Assembly (NCBI GenBank): GCA_003133205.1
Contig: PKWK01000142.1
Location: 3,021-48,596, forward strand
Reading direction: 5' to 3'
Origin: Granulicella sp.
GTDB taxonomy: Bacteria; Acidobacteriota; Terriglobia; Terriglobales; Acidobacteriaceae
DNA length: 45,576 nt
Shown: positions 26,551 to 36,632 of the stretch, in pieces
How positions within the stretch are numbered: position 1 is the first letter of the stretch
How the letters are laid out: every line of letters starts with the position of its first letter
Position numbers and translations under genes: made by a program
Notes under the pieces: model-generated
Seen by the model: only the letters and a program-made list of their open reading frames with translations
What the model was told of the DNA's origin: nothing
The model's database searches: none

Positions 26551-29500
26551 TGCGCGGCTCCTGTCAGGACTGCTGGAGTGGCGGGCGGGGCGGCCGGGAC
26601 GCCGACCATGCGCACGGAAATGCTGCCGTCCGGCGTAAGCGGCCCATCGGGGACAATATGTTCCGGAACTTTGCCTTGCAGGCTCGTGGCCCATTCCTGC
26701 GCGCGTCCGGCCATGCCGACGACTCCCGAGACCCGCCACCCGGTGAGGCTGGCGACCCCAATCGTGATGTGGTCCGCTTTGGAGTCGGGCTCGCTTACGT
26801 CGTAGAGCAGGGCGCGGCGGCGTCCACCCAGGATGCGGATGGGCGATGTGCTCAGCGTTGCGCCTTGCGCGCTGACCGCCAGATCGCCGCCGGCGCTCGC
26901 AGTCGCATCCTGCAGGTCGAGCAGAATCATCACCACGCTAGTCGAACTGGGGAGCCAGGTCTCGGTGCCTATCTGTTCGGCGACGGCGTCGGAGACACGG
27001 ACCATCGTCTGCGAGATGGCCTGGCGATTGCGCAGAGGAATATGAGTCTGCGGCAGTACCAGGCAAGCGCCCCGTCCGAGAATAGTTGTGGGGCCGACCT
27101 GCGGCAGAAGATTTCCGGCCTGCCATCCTGCCACGGTCTTCTTGCCAGCGGGTGCGGCGGTGAAGGCCACCGCGGCAAAGCCAGGCGCAACCGCCGCCGA
27201 GCCTGATGGGAGTTTGCCCAGGCACTCGATCGAGACCATGCCGCAACGGGGTGGCAGCACAACAGTGGTTTGGTTGCCTGCGGAATATTCGCTGTCGGCA
27301 ATAATCGAACCGCCCCGGGTGAGGAATGTGACGCGGAAGGCAGCATCGCCGGTGACGATCAATTCATCCTGTGCGCCCGCCGGAATATCCCAGATGTGCG
27401 TGATCCCGGCAGGAATCAATATGCCGTTGCCCTGCATACTGGCCAAGGCGTTGCTCAGTTCCGTTTGGTGGCCGGTTCCGGAGGCCCATCCGACTTCGGT
27501 GGAGCGGAGGGTGTTGCCGGGTTTCGCGAGCCTTGTCGGCGCCAGAGCCGTCGCAGCTTTGACCCGCACCAGGCGAGCGCCGAGCGCATCCGCCAGCGGT
27601 GCCGCCATGCGCGGTATGCCCGCAGCCGCCGCGATTGTAGTGACCGTGGTGCGCAACGTTGGGGGCGCGTCGCTGACCACTTGCGGCAGACCGCGGAGGA
27701 CAGCACGCAGGCGTGGTTGTTCCATCACCACCGGCAAAACAGGGGGTTGCGGGGTAATGATCGGCGGTGCGGCCAAAGCCGGCGACTCCATGGTGAGTCC
27801 AGTCGTAATCGGAACCACCATCGGCGGAGCAGACCGGCCGTAGCGCAGGGCGCGGTCGGCCACCGGCGGGTTGCCGCCCGACGGCATTCCAGAGGTGATT
27901 CGCTGGTTGGCGAAGAAGCCGCCGCCGGAGAGAATGGCGCTCGCAATCTTCAGCGTGCTGCTGGAACTCGCCAGCGCAGTGACCTCGGAGAGCAGCACGG
28001 CCGAGGCTCCATAGCCCCGATAGAGAGGGAAGTTCAGCGTGAAGTCGGTGGCAAACGGAAGCGGCCGGCTGTTTCCTGTGTCGTAGAGCTTGGCGATGGG
28101 GATCAGTGCGGTCTGGCCCTCGAAGACGCAGAATCCCTCGATCTTCAAACCGACCACCGCTGGGACCGTGTTGGCTGCGGCCGGCATGTTAGATGGGTCG
28201 TTCCAATGCCAGGTCGCTTCGGAGACTTTGCCCACGATCGGTGTCATCCGCCAATGCAGCGTATCGATCTGGAAGTCGGCGTTGGCGTTGGGATTCGGGA
28301 CGCTGATCGCCGCCCAGTTGGCGCCATCCTTACCGAAAAGCGTGACCACCATTTTGGCGCCGACAGACTCCTTGTTCATGGGAGCCAGATCGATACTGTG
28401 AACGTTGCCGCTCTGGTCCTGGTCGCCGAAGACGAAGTCGTTGGTAATGGTGGCGGGCATCTTGGTGTCGCACTGGAAAGAAAATTCGCTCACCATCTTC
28501 CAGGACTTATCGCTGGTGCCCGGCGCGGGCGCTGCTCCGGATGGAGACGGCGGAACCAGACCGGAGAGCACGTTGACTCGGAAGGCATTGCCGCTCTGAT
28601 CGCCGCCGTACAGATACTTGGTCGCAAAGACAGTGAAATCGGTGATGTAGGGAGGCTGCTGGTTCGGTGTGCTGCCGAAAGCGACAGTGACGCTGCAGAT
28701 GGCGAGATCGATCGTGGCCGTGCCGTGCAGCGGCGGCCCGGCGATGGTCAGCGTGGCTCCCAGCGAGACGGTCACGCTGACGCCAATGCAGAAGCCCCAG
28801 AAGCAGACCTGGAGTGAGAACGTCGCCCCCACGGAGACCCCAAGATCGATCTCGTAATAGAAGGGATCCCACGAGATCAGGAAGTCGGCATAGGCGGTGA
28901 ACCAGACGTAGGCGCAGGGGATACCGTAAGTGACTTCAAGTCGTCCGCCGGCCATGATGCAGGTGTTGGTGAGGGCGAAGTAGGTCTCGCCCTTCATGGT
29001 GGCGCCGATCGGCAGGCCCCAGCGGAAGCCGAGGCGCGGAACATCTGGGAACTGCGTCGGCTTCTGGAAATGAGGATTGTAGCCGCCAATGGTGATGACG
29101 AACTGGCCCTGCGGGAACCACATGAAATACGCAAAGCCGCCAGTAAGCTGGCAGTCCTTGTCGAAGATGTAGGAGTTGGACGTGAGCTGGGCCTGGATGG
29201 AAAGAATCCCTTCGGCGCTGCTATAACGCGCCTTCAGGGCCAGCTCGATGCTGACCAGAGCGCTGTCGTCAGAGGGTACCGCCAGACGCGCCACGCCCAG
29301 TAACCCGATCTCAATGCCGCGGTCGAGCGCCACATACACAATCGCCGTAACATGCACGATCACGAAGGTCGTTCCGTGCAGGCCGACAGCGAGCCAGAGG
29401 CTGCCGCGCTTGGCGGGAATGCTATCCCGAATCTGCATCAACTCGCCCATGGGGTCGTTGGCGAGCGCGCCGCCATTGTCCAGCGCTGCGACCAGGATGA

Positions 29501-32500
29501 AGCTGGGAATCTTGTTCATGTCATCGGGCACGATCAGTTCGCGGTTGTAGCCCACGCCCAGGCCGATCGCTTCAATCTCGATGATTGGGGGAATCCCAAT
29601 GATGATGAAAAGCCCCGCGAAGATGAAGACGCTGGTGTAGTCGCCGTCCACATCCTTGGGCTTGGAGTAAGCCCCAACTGCCACCAGGCCGAACTCCGTA
29701 ACCTCGATCAGCAGCATGCCGTCGTACTCGACCGCGGAGCCAGTGTCGTTCTTGAGCAGCGCTCCGGCGATGGTGACACCCGGGGTATGGAAGCTCAGCG
29801 CCAGGCCCTTCAAGTCCAGCGTCCAGTCGCCCGGATGCATCACTGACTTGAAGGGAATAGTGACGCCCAATTCATCCACCTGTCCGGTGAGCGGGCCGAC
29901 CTTGACCGTCGCATCGAGAACCAGCGAGGCAGAGGTATTGCCGTTCAGGAGGATGCCGATCTGATCAAGGTAGATGGGGCCAAGCTGCGCGTGAATGCCG
30001 ATCCAGATGGGGCTGCTGTTGCCCGCGAAAAGGATGTGGAAGGTGCTGTCGCCAGCCGGCGCGGACCAGTACCAGGCCGAGACATCGATGCCGGGATTGA
30101 GCGGCTGCGTATCGCCGCCACCGTTTCCGCCGCCACCTCCGCCGCCCAGCAGGCCGGAGGCGACGGGGTTGTTGCCTCCCACGTTGCCGCCAGTGGCCTG
30201 CGAAAGCGGCAGCCCGAGTTTGTCGATCTCCACGCCCGCGCCCGGAGAATCGAAGTGGAAGCCGCTGGCAAACTCACCCTGGAAGAAGGAGTAGAGCCGG
30301 ACGCCACCGATGCGGAAGCCGCCAGTGTTGACCAGCGGACCATCGTTCTGTCCCGTGAGTCCGAGGCCAAGGCCCGCGGCAACGATGCCGGGATTGAAGG
30401 TGAACGTCGAACCGCTGGTCTGAAAGAGATAAACCGTGGCCCCGGCGTCGAACGTGCTGCCCCACGATGTGGGCGCGCCGAATCGCATGCTGAGAACGAA
30501 GTCTCCAACCGGAAAGTTCTGGTTGCCCTGAAGGCGGACGCCGAGGCGCCCTGCGTCGTTTGCCAGGATCAGCTTCAGGGTGCTCGAAAGCGGGAGTGTG
30601 ACCCCGGTGGCCAAAGTGCTGATCAAGCCGGTTACAAGGCCCTCGACGTCGGGGAAGACAGGGTTGAGAATCAGGCCGCCGCCACCGGCCACAGCGATTT
30701 GTGAGCCCTTCAGAACGGCTTGCAACTGTGGACCGCCCGTCCACAGCGGTGTAGCAAATTTGTCTTTGACGGCAGCAAACAGCGTGTCCGCGACCAGCGG
30801 CAGCAGCCACTGCTCGATCAGTTGCACGGGTCCGCCCGCGCCCATGTGAATCGCCGGTGGAATGAAATCGATAGTAATGGGCCCGTTGCCGGAACCGCCC
30901 GCCAGCGGGTAGAACTCAAGCTGGAATTTCCCGCCGCTTTCAGTGAGCGAGAGCGTCGGAACAACGTCGATGCCGATAGCATCCTGCAGATGAACACCCA
31001 GGTCGGCGAAGATGGCCACGCTGCCCGCAGCAAATCCGGCGGACGCAGTTACGGCCAGAGCGCCATTGGCCAGTTTGAGGCTCGCGATGCCGACCGTGGC
31101 GGTCGGGCCGGTGGCATCCCAGCCAAGCGCGATGGCAACCGTGCCCGTGTCTCCACCGATGAGCGGGAGAGTCCACGTCACCACGCCGGCGTTGGGTCCG
31201 CTGCCTGCCTTGACCGCGCCGGGAAGGGTTCCGGCCAGCGGTGAGCCGCCGCTGAACAGCCCGGCGATGGCCGTGGCAATGCTGCCGCGCTGGGCGCTGG
31301 TGAAGCCGCTCAGCCAACTCCCACTGAGCATCGCCTTCAACTCGTCCGCGTGCGCGGAGAACTTGCCGACGCTGTCGTAGAGGCCGAGAGCCGTCGCCAC
31401 ATCCAGAGTGAGTGTCACCACAGCGGATGGGCCGATGGCCGTCACCGTCGCGTCGAGCACCTGAGGCAGCAGCGCTTCGGCTACTCCGGCGAGCGCACCC
31501 AGACCGCTGAAAGTCGGCAGAATCTGGATCGGCGGCGTCGCGGACGCGGAGACCGGCGTCAGCACAAGTGTGACGCCCGACGCGCTCGCACCGAAGGCCA
31601 CGTTGAGACTCGTCCAGACAGCCGGGAGCGGGATCGTGAAAGCTACCGTGCCGGTCGGACTGGGATGCATCAGCGTGTCGAACGCAACCCCGCCGGTGAG
31701 GCTCAGAACTCCACCGATTGCAGAGGTAGTCGCCAGTTGTACCTTGACCGGATCGCCGCCAGTGCCAGCGCCTGTCGCAGTCAATTCGAGGCCGCCGGGC
31801 AGCGTCAGGCCAGGTCCGGGAGGAAGACCCGCAATGGTACCGATGAATTTCACAAGGCTCGTGAGTTTGCCAGAGTCCAGCCCGGTGCCCGCGCTGTTGC
31901 CCAGGGCCGTGGCCTTGGTCAGGACCGAGGACATCGAGGTGAAGAACGTGTCGATGGGACCGACCTGAAGTCCGGGCCCGGCGACTGCTTCGAGGACCGC
32001 CGAGGCGGCACCAGAGAAGAGCAGCCGCGGAAGGACAGCGTTCAGAGTGCTCTTGAGCGTGGCAGTGGACGGTGCGGGGATAAGTGTCAGCGGCGCAAGC
32101 CATGGATCAGCGCTCACGGAAAGCTGCGTGGTGCTGCTGTCCCACGCCAGGGTGAAGGCTCCCAGAGTCAAGCTTGCGTCGAGCGTGGGGGTGAACGCTG
32201 GGATGGCCACTCTGGCATCGAAGCGGATGCTGGTGTGGCTGGCGATCGACCATCCTGCTGCGCCGCCGGTCGCAATCGTTCGCAGGCCAACGGTCCAGGG
32301 CCCCGGCACCAGGTAGATTTCCAGCGGTACCGACCCCAGCGCGAGCGTCCACTCCGGGATCGCCGCGACTCCGCGGCCGGGAACAACCGCGGTGATCGCT
32401 GTGAATCCGGCGAAGTCCGTACCGGCGCTAAGGGCCGCGGTGAACTGCGCGCCCAGATAACTGGCGGCGTCGACCGTAATCGCGGCATAGGCGTCCGCGG

Positions 32501-35500
32501 AAATGCCGATGCCTCCGGGGCTATCGACGACCGCGACCTTGAGCGCCTCGAGTGTAGAGAGCAGGATGCCCGCGGATGACGCCGGTGCGGGGGCGGGCGA
32601 ACTGATGGTTTGCAGGATCGCGCCCAGCAGGGCCTGCGCGTTGGCGTCCGCGAAACTAGCCAGCGGCGATACCGGGCCGTGCCATGAGACCTGATGCAGA
32701 TTGACCACCGGATCGACCCGCACTCCCGTGTTGGTCGCGTAGATGTCTGCGCCGATCTCGGCCCAGCGCAGGCGCACATCGACCGCCGGCAGCCCAGCTC
32801 CCACGATCGAACTCGAGGCTCCCACAAGCCAGCCGTTGGGATTCGTCAGTTTGGCGCGAACGTGTAGCGCGTGTGCAGGATGAGGCGGTGCGGCGGCTCC
32901 GCTTTGCAGTGCCAGTTGGAAGAGATCGCCGCGCAGAGTCGTGTCGACGGCTACACTGCCCGCCGATGTGGTCGCCATGTTGATATGGGCGCGCGCCCCA
33001 ATGCCAAGATGAGTCGGGGCCGCGGGAACAACCGTGGGATTGGCTGCACCGGTCGCCAGAGCTGCGAGGCCGGGTTTGAGTACGTCGAGCAACGCGCCGC
33101 TCAGCTTGCTGCCGATGGCCAGGACAGGGCGTCCTCCCGAGTCGATGCTTGCCGGAGCGGTAATGGGCACCGGAAATGAACCGGCCGGGAAAGGTGACGC
33201 GACCGGCAGTCCCCCGGCGGTGGCGGGCGGCAGGTAGCCGTCGAGAACTCGCAGCAGAAAGTCGAGAGCATCGCGAGTCGCTCCCGCGGCAAGCTGTGGA
33301 CGCAGAATCTGGATCACGCGAAGGGCATCGCCGATCAGGTCATCGGAGAGAAAGGGCAAGTCGGCGCCGAGATGCGGCGTGCCCAGAGTGATCAGGCCCT
33401 GAACCAGGGTGGGGTTTGCGGCGGTAAAGGTTCGCGCCGCCAATCCTGCTGTGGAATGCGCCACGAGCGTAACCGGCGCACTCCCATTCAATTGCTGGAT
33501 GCGCGCGACAACCCGGCCAATTTGCGCGTCCAGAGAAACGAGGTCGCCGGTGCCGTCGTCGTTGAGGTCGGCAGTGTAGTACGCTGCCTTGGCAGACACT
33601 CCGGTGAGGTCGACGACAGAAGGATTCAGGCCGGGAACGCGCAGGTTGAAGTTGGTGCCTGCCGCCGTCACCCCATGAAGGTTGGAGTCGGCAAGCAACG
33701 CGGCCCAGATAGTGTGGTCGCTGAAGGCCGGCCCCAGCAGCAGGACGGTCCGCGCACCTGTTGCTCCACCAGCCAGGCTGTCGATTTGGGTGAGAATCTG
33801 CTGCACCGCTGCGGGATCGGAGGGCTGTGCGGAATGGGCGCTGGAGAGCGTTGTGCCCGCAGTCCAACCGGGGCTGACAGGGACTTGCGACGCCAGAGGC
33901 ACCACCCCATCGCCCGTAGTGAAGAACGATGAAAGTGAGCCGAGGCCGGAGGCCAGGACTCCCGCATCGCTGTTGGCCAGGCCGTTGCTCAACCCAGGTA
34001 GAAAGCCTGCTACGGATTGGGCCACCTCGAACAACGTGACGAAGTCCACGGCGTTTGTCGCTGCGGCAATCAAAGGCGTCGCCCAGCCCGGGGGAGGCCC
34101 CGCAGGTTCGAGCCAGAAAAGAGCGTCCACGCTGGTCGTCGTCGTGGTCGTCAATGGCAGCGCCCACGGGTCGTCGTAGGTGCCGGAACCGCTGATCGGC
34201 AGGCTGAAACTCGGCAGTGCGCTGCCCGGGACCGTGGGCAGGGCGTCCGAGAGCAAGCCGCGAAGCCACGGCAGCATTTTAGGCAGATGCGGGCTCCCGT
34301 CCGCTCCCACCCCGGTAGCGATTGCGGCCACCCAGTTTCGCAGTGCTGTGAACGGATCGCTCAGCAGAGAACCCGGGCCCGAAGGGTCGGCGAGCGCGGG
34401 CCAGTCTGCCGGCAGACCATCGAGGCCGCCATGAATGCCGAGCACTCCAGCTAGAGTGTAAGCAGGCATTCCTCCCCACGAGTAGAGAGCGCGGGCCAGG
34501 ATAAGCCGGAGCAGCAACTCCAGCTCCGGGATAGTGAGACCAAAGTCGGCGGCGATGGCGGCAGGGCTGCCGACGTCGAAGGTAGCCGCCAGCGGAAACC
34601 CGATAGCCGTGACATGGATCGTGCTTCCTGCATAGGCAACCGCGACATTTTGCAATCCCGCGCTCCAAGCCAGCGCGGTGCCGGGCGTCCAGGTCATGTC
34701 GGCGGCCAGGTCGCCAATGCTCAGCGTGAGTCCGGCGACCGAGGGAATGGTCGGAATAGGCTGAATCTCAAAGTGCGCGTGCTGACCCGCCATCAGCGAG
34801 ACGGTTCCAGCCCCGGACTGCGGCAGATCGAAGGCCAGTAGTTCGGCAAGCCAGTAAAAGGCGACCGGCGCTTGCGAGAACGAGGCGCGCAGCCCGACGC
34901 GCAGTTTTTGCGGATCGCTGGCGGCGCCGCTGGCCTGGTCGTTCCACGCGGCAATTTCGATGTGGAAAGTGGACGGTGGGGCGAGGCTCAATACCCACGG
35001 ATCGATGCGGCTTCCTGTGCCCGTCACTGCCGTTGTGATTCCGGCCAGCCCGCCGATCTCCTCCAGCATGTGTGACCAGCTGTGAGTATTGTCGAGCAGG
35101 ACGGCACGGTGCACAGCGGCAATGGCGCCGGCAGGGTTCGATACCAACTGCGTCAGATCGAGATGGTGAGGTGACGTCGCATCGTTCTCTGGCGGGACGA
35201 TTCCAGCCAGCGCGGCCAGATTGCGGCCAGGACTGGTGGTACCAAGGTAGCCTGCGATCGTCGATCCGATCAGCGAAGATGCTGTGCTGGCCACGCTGTC
35301 CGCGTTGGTCAGATTGACTTGGTTATAGTGGGTGGTGCTGCCCAGCAGCGTGAAATCGACTCCATCCAGTTCGAGCGTGGGCTGCAGAGTGGCGCTGGCC
35401 CCGCCAACCCAGGTGAATCCCGCGCGCAGCGACTGCACGGTGATCGTGGGAGTGCTGACGAGTGCTCCCGCTGCGACGGCGCCCGGAGCGTGGGCGGTGA

Positions 35501-36632
35501 CCGCGGCCGAGGGCAGAACCACCGCCGAGCCTGCGCCGGTGATCGGGATCGACGCCAGGATTGCATTCCCCTCAATGCGGACCGGGGGAGACGCACCGCT
35601 GGGAACGACGCGGGCTTGCAGGCCGATCATCAGGTAAGTCGTGGAAGATTCCGTCTTCGAGGCTAGCGTGATGCCCAGGCCGGAACCTGCGGCTGTTCCA
35701 AAACTAAGTATCGGCGCGACCCACGGATCGCTCTCTGTGCCCGCGCCGGTTACCGCAATGCTGCTCGATCCGAGCAATCCAACCAGATGACCGAGCCATG
35801 CAACGATGGGCGGAGTACCGCCGCCTTGCAGCAGCGAACTGAACCAGCCGTTGAGCGCCGCCGGGTTGGAGAGCTGGGTGAAAGGGAATGGAGGAATGCC
35901 GTCGCCGCCGAATCCAAGCAACTGCAGCAGATGGTCGGCCACCGCCGCAGCTTCGCCGCTTGGTCCTGCGAGGCGGCTGAGCTGCTCGCGGATAAAACCT
36001 ACGATAAGCTGAGTGGCTTCCGGACCCAGGTTGGCCGGATCCAACAGTATGTTTTGCGGGCCGCTTGCGTCGAGTTGCAACCCTTCAAGGTTCACCGTCA
36101 GGGCCGCGGCCGTGCCTCCAAGCGGAGCCAGGCTGGCGGTTACAACGACTGAATCGAGACCGATAGGATCTGCCGGATAAGACAATCCCAGGTGGATGCG
36201 CAGGCTTACATCGAGCGGGCCATTCGCCGTCCCGGCCACTGCGGTCACGTTTCCCCCGCTGAAGCTGACTAGTGGAAGATGGGCCCGCAGCGACGCCAGC
36301 GGAGGCGGACCGTCCGTGCTGTGAAAGTCTCCCGCAAAGCCGAACGTGACTGCGCTCCCGGTGTTCACCGTGAGGTAGGCATTGCCCCGAGTCTGATTGC
36401 CGAGCAGAGGATGCCAGGTCTCGTTGGCAGGAAGATCGGCCAACTGCACCGCGGGCAGAAGCGCATCGAGCAGACGCAGGAAGGCGGCGCGCTGGCTGTC
36501 GATGGTGAAGATAGATTCGATGCGGTCCAGCGGCTTCTCAAACCACGAGGCTTGAAGATTGCCTCCATCGTCAAAGAGACCGATCGCCTTGCCCAAGTCT
36601 AGGATCTCGTTGCCGAGTTGGTCCGCACTCAT
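26547..36632 (-). CDS. Gene B: giant 3361-aa protein, repeated units, embedded lipase-like domain, DUF6603-like region
   Basis: Start at ATG 36632, overlapping the stop of gene A as ATGA (translational coupling); 57 further residues upstream in frame are antiphase to A. No signal peptide. The N-terminal 1700 residues are Gly/Ala/Thr-rich and contain a recurring motif of type GxGTxxDPWxxxL near residues 298, 541, 818 and, weaker, 1624; at least the first two follow helical hairpins. Near 1000-1110 lies an alpha/beta-hydrolase segment (RTVLLLGPAFSDHTIWAALL, LVAHSTAGLAARTF with the candidate Ser near 1060, then LITLGTPHLGAD). A Gly-run linker sits near 2165. The following region (about 2200-2700; FIFAGLFIIIGIPPIIEIEA, DPMGELMQIRDSIPAKRGSL, CFWGFC) resembles the uncharacterised DUF6603 family as I remember it. 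The C-terminal 600 residues are Pro/Ala-rich. Confidence 0.86.
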   Translation of the reverse strand: MSADQLGNEILDLGKAIGLFDDGGNLQASWFEKPLDRIESIFTIDSQRAAFLRLLDALLPAVQLADLPANETWHPLLGNQTRGNAYLTVNTGSAVTFGFAGDFHSTDGPPPLASLRAHLPLVSFSGGNVTAVAGTANGPLDVSLRIHLGLSYPADPIGLDSVVVTASLAPLGGTAAALTVNLEGLQLDASGPQNILLDPANLGPEATQLIVGFIREQLSRLAGPSGEAAAVADHLLQLLGFGGDGIPPFPFTQLSNPAALNGWFSSLLQGGGTPPIVAWLGHLVGLLGSSSIAVTGAGTESDPWVAPILSFGTAAGSGLGITLASKTESSTTYLMIGLQARVVPSGASPPVRIEGNAILASIPITGAGSAVVLPSAAVTAHAPGAVAAGALVSTPTITVQSLRAGFTWVGGASATLQPTLELDGVDFTLLGSTTHYNQVNLTNADSVASTASSLIGSTIAGYLGTTSPGRNLAALAGIVPPENDATSPHHLDLTQLVSNPAGAIAAVHRAVLLDNTHSWSHMLEEIGGLAGITTAVTGTGSRIDPWVLSLAPPSTFHIEIAAWNDQASGAASDPQKLRVGLRASFSQAPVAFYWLAELLAFDLPQSGAGTVSLMAGQHAHFEIQPIPTIPSVAGLTLSIGDLAADMTWTPGTALAWSAGLQNVAVAYAGSTIHVTAIGFPLAATFDVGSPAAIAADFGLTIPELELLLRLILARALYSWGGMPAYTLAGVLGIHGGLDGLPADWPALADPSGPGSLLSDPFTALRNWVAAIATGVGADGSPHLPKMLPWLRGLLSDALPTVPGSALPSFSLPISGSGTYDDPWALPLTTTTTTSVDALFWLEPAGPPPGWATPLIAAATNAVDFVTLFEVAQSVAGFLPGLSNGLANSDAGVLASGLGSLSSFFTTGDGVVPLASQVPVSPGWTAGTTLSSAHSAQPSDPAAVQQILTQIDSLAGGATGARTVLLLGPAFSDHTIWAALLADSNLHGVTAAGTNFNLRVPGLNPSVVDLTGVSAKAAYYTADLNDDGTGDLVSLDAQIGRVVARIQQLNGSAPVTLVAHSTAGLAARTFTAANPTLVQGLITLGTPHLGADLPFLSDDLIGDALRVIQILRPQLAAGATRDALDFLLRVLDGYLPPATAGGLPVASPFPAGSFPVPITAPASIDSGGRPVLAIGSKLSGALLDVLKPGLAALATGAANPTVVPAAPTHLGIGARAHINMATTSAGSVAVDTTLRGDLFQLALQSGAAAPPHPAHALHVRAKLTNPNGWLVGASSSIVGAGLPAVDVRLRWAEIGADIYATNTGVRVDPVVNLHQVSWHGPVSPLASFADANAQALLGAILQTISSPAPAPASSAGILLSTLEALKVAVVDSPGGIGISADAYAAITVDAASYLGAQFTAALSAGTDFAGFTAITAVVPGRGVAAIPEWTLALGSVPLEIYLVPGPWTVGLRTIATGGAAGWSIASHTSIRFDARVAIPAFTPTLDASLTLGAFTLAWDSSTTQLSVSADPWLAPLTLIPAPSTATLKSTLNAVLPRLLFSGAASAVLEAVAGPGLQVGPIDTFFTSMSSVLTKATALGNSAGTGLDSGKLTSLVKFIGTIAGLPPGPGLTLPGGLELTATGAGTGGDPVKVQLATTSAIGGVLSLTGGVAFDTLMHPSPTGTVAFTIPLPAVWTSLNVAFGASASGVTLVLTPVSASATPPIQILPTFSGLGALAGVAEALLPQVLDATVTAIGPSAVVTLTLDVATALGLYDSVGKFSAHADELKAMLSGSWLSGFTSAQRGSIATAIAGLFSGGSPLAGTLPGAVKAGSGPNAGVVTWTLPLIGGDTGTVAIALGWDATGPTATVGIASLKLANGALAVTASAGFAAGSVAIFADLGVHLQDAIGIDVVPTLSLTESGGKFQLEFYPLAGGSGNGPITIDFIPPAIHMGAGGPVQLIEQWLLPLVADTLFAAVKDKFATPLWTGGPQLQAVLKGSQIAVAGGGGLILNPVFPDVEGLVTGLISTLATGVTLPLSSTLKLILANDAGRLGVRLQGNQNFPVGDFVLSMRFGAPTSWGSTFDAGATVYLFQTSGSTFTFNPGIVAAGLGLGLTGQNDGPLVNTGGFRIGGVRLYSFFQGEFASGFHFDSPGAGVEIDKLGLPLSQATGGNVGGNNPVASGLLGGGGGGGNGGGDTQPLNPGIDVSAWYWSAPAGDSTFHILFAGNSSPIWIGIHAQLGPIYLDQIGILLNGNTSASLVLDATVKVGPLTGQVDELGVTIPFKSVMHPGDWTLDLKGLALSFHTPGVTIAGALLKNDTGSAVEYDGMLLIEVTEFGLVAVGAYSKPKDVDGDYTSVFIFAGLFIIIGIPPIIEIEAIGLGVGYNRELIVPDDMNKIPSFILVAALDNGGALANDPMGELMQIRDSIPAKRGSLWLAVGLHGTTFVIVHVTAIVYVALDRGIEIGLLGVARLAVPSDDSALVSIELALKARYSSAEGILSIQAQLTSNSYIFDKDCQLTGGFAYFMWFPQGQFVITIGGYNPHFQKPTQFPDVPRLGFRWGLPIGATMKGETYFALTNTCIMAGGRLEVTYGIPCAYVWFTAYADFLISWDPFYYEIDLGVSVGATFSLQVCFWGFCIGVSVTVSLGATLTIAGPPLHGTATIDLAICSVTVAFGSTPNQQPPYITDFTVFATKYLYGGDQSGNAFRVNVLSGLVPPSPSGAAPAPGTSDKSWKMVSEFSFQCDTKMPATITNDFVFGDQDQSGNVHSIDLAPMNKESVGAKMVVTLFGKDGANWAAISVPNPNANADFQIDTLHWRMTPIVGKVSEATWHWNDPSNMPAAANTVPAVVGLKIEGFCVFEGQTALIPIAKLYDTGNSRPLPFATDFTLNFPLYRGYGASAVLLSEVTALASSSSTLKIASAILSGGGFFANQRITSGMPSGGNPPVADRALRYGRSAPPMVVPITTGLTMESPALAAPPIITPQPPVLPVVMEQPRLRAVLRGLPQVVSDAPPTLRTTVTTIAAAAGIPRMAAPLADALGARLVRVKAATALAPTRLAKPGNTLRSTEVGWASGTGHQTELSNALASMQGNGILIPAGITHIWDIPAGAQDELIVTGDAAFRVTFLTRGGSIIADSEYSAGNQTTVVLPPRCGMVSIECLGKLPSGSAAVAPGFAAVAFTAAPAGKKTVAGWQAGNLLPQVGPTTILGRGACLVLPQTHIPLRNRQAISQTMVRVSDAVAEQIGTETWLPSSTSVVMILLDLQDATASAGGDLAVSAQGATLSTSPIRILGGRRRALLYDVSEPDSKADHITIGVASLTGWRVSGVVGMAGRAQEWATSLQGKVPEHIVPDGPLTPDGSISVRMVGVPAAPPATPAVLTGAAQ

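Noticed and set aside
29560..29640. Possible membrane helix in B (FIFAGLFIIIGIPPIIEIEA)
   Set aside because: It contains two prolines and acidic residues and is embedded in strand-like sequence, so a buried beta region is more likely than a membrane span.
30120..30160. Simple-sequence run encoding glycines in B, considered as a CRISPR-like or tandem repeat
   Set aside because: It is a single short codon run in frame (a Gly linker). No spaced repeats were seen, and no CRISPR array is present in the window.
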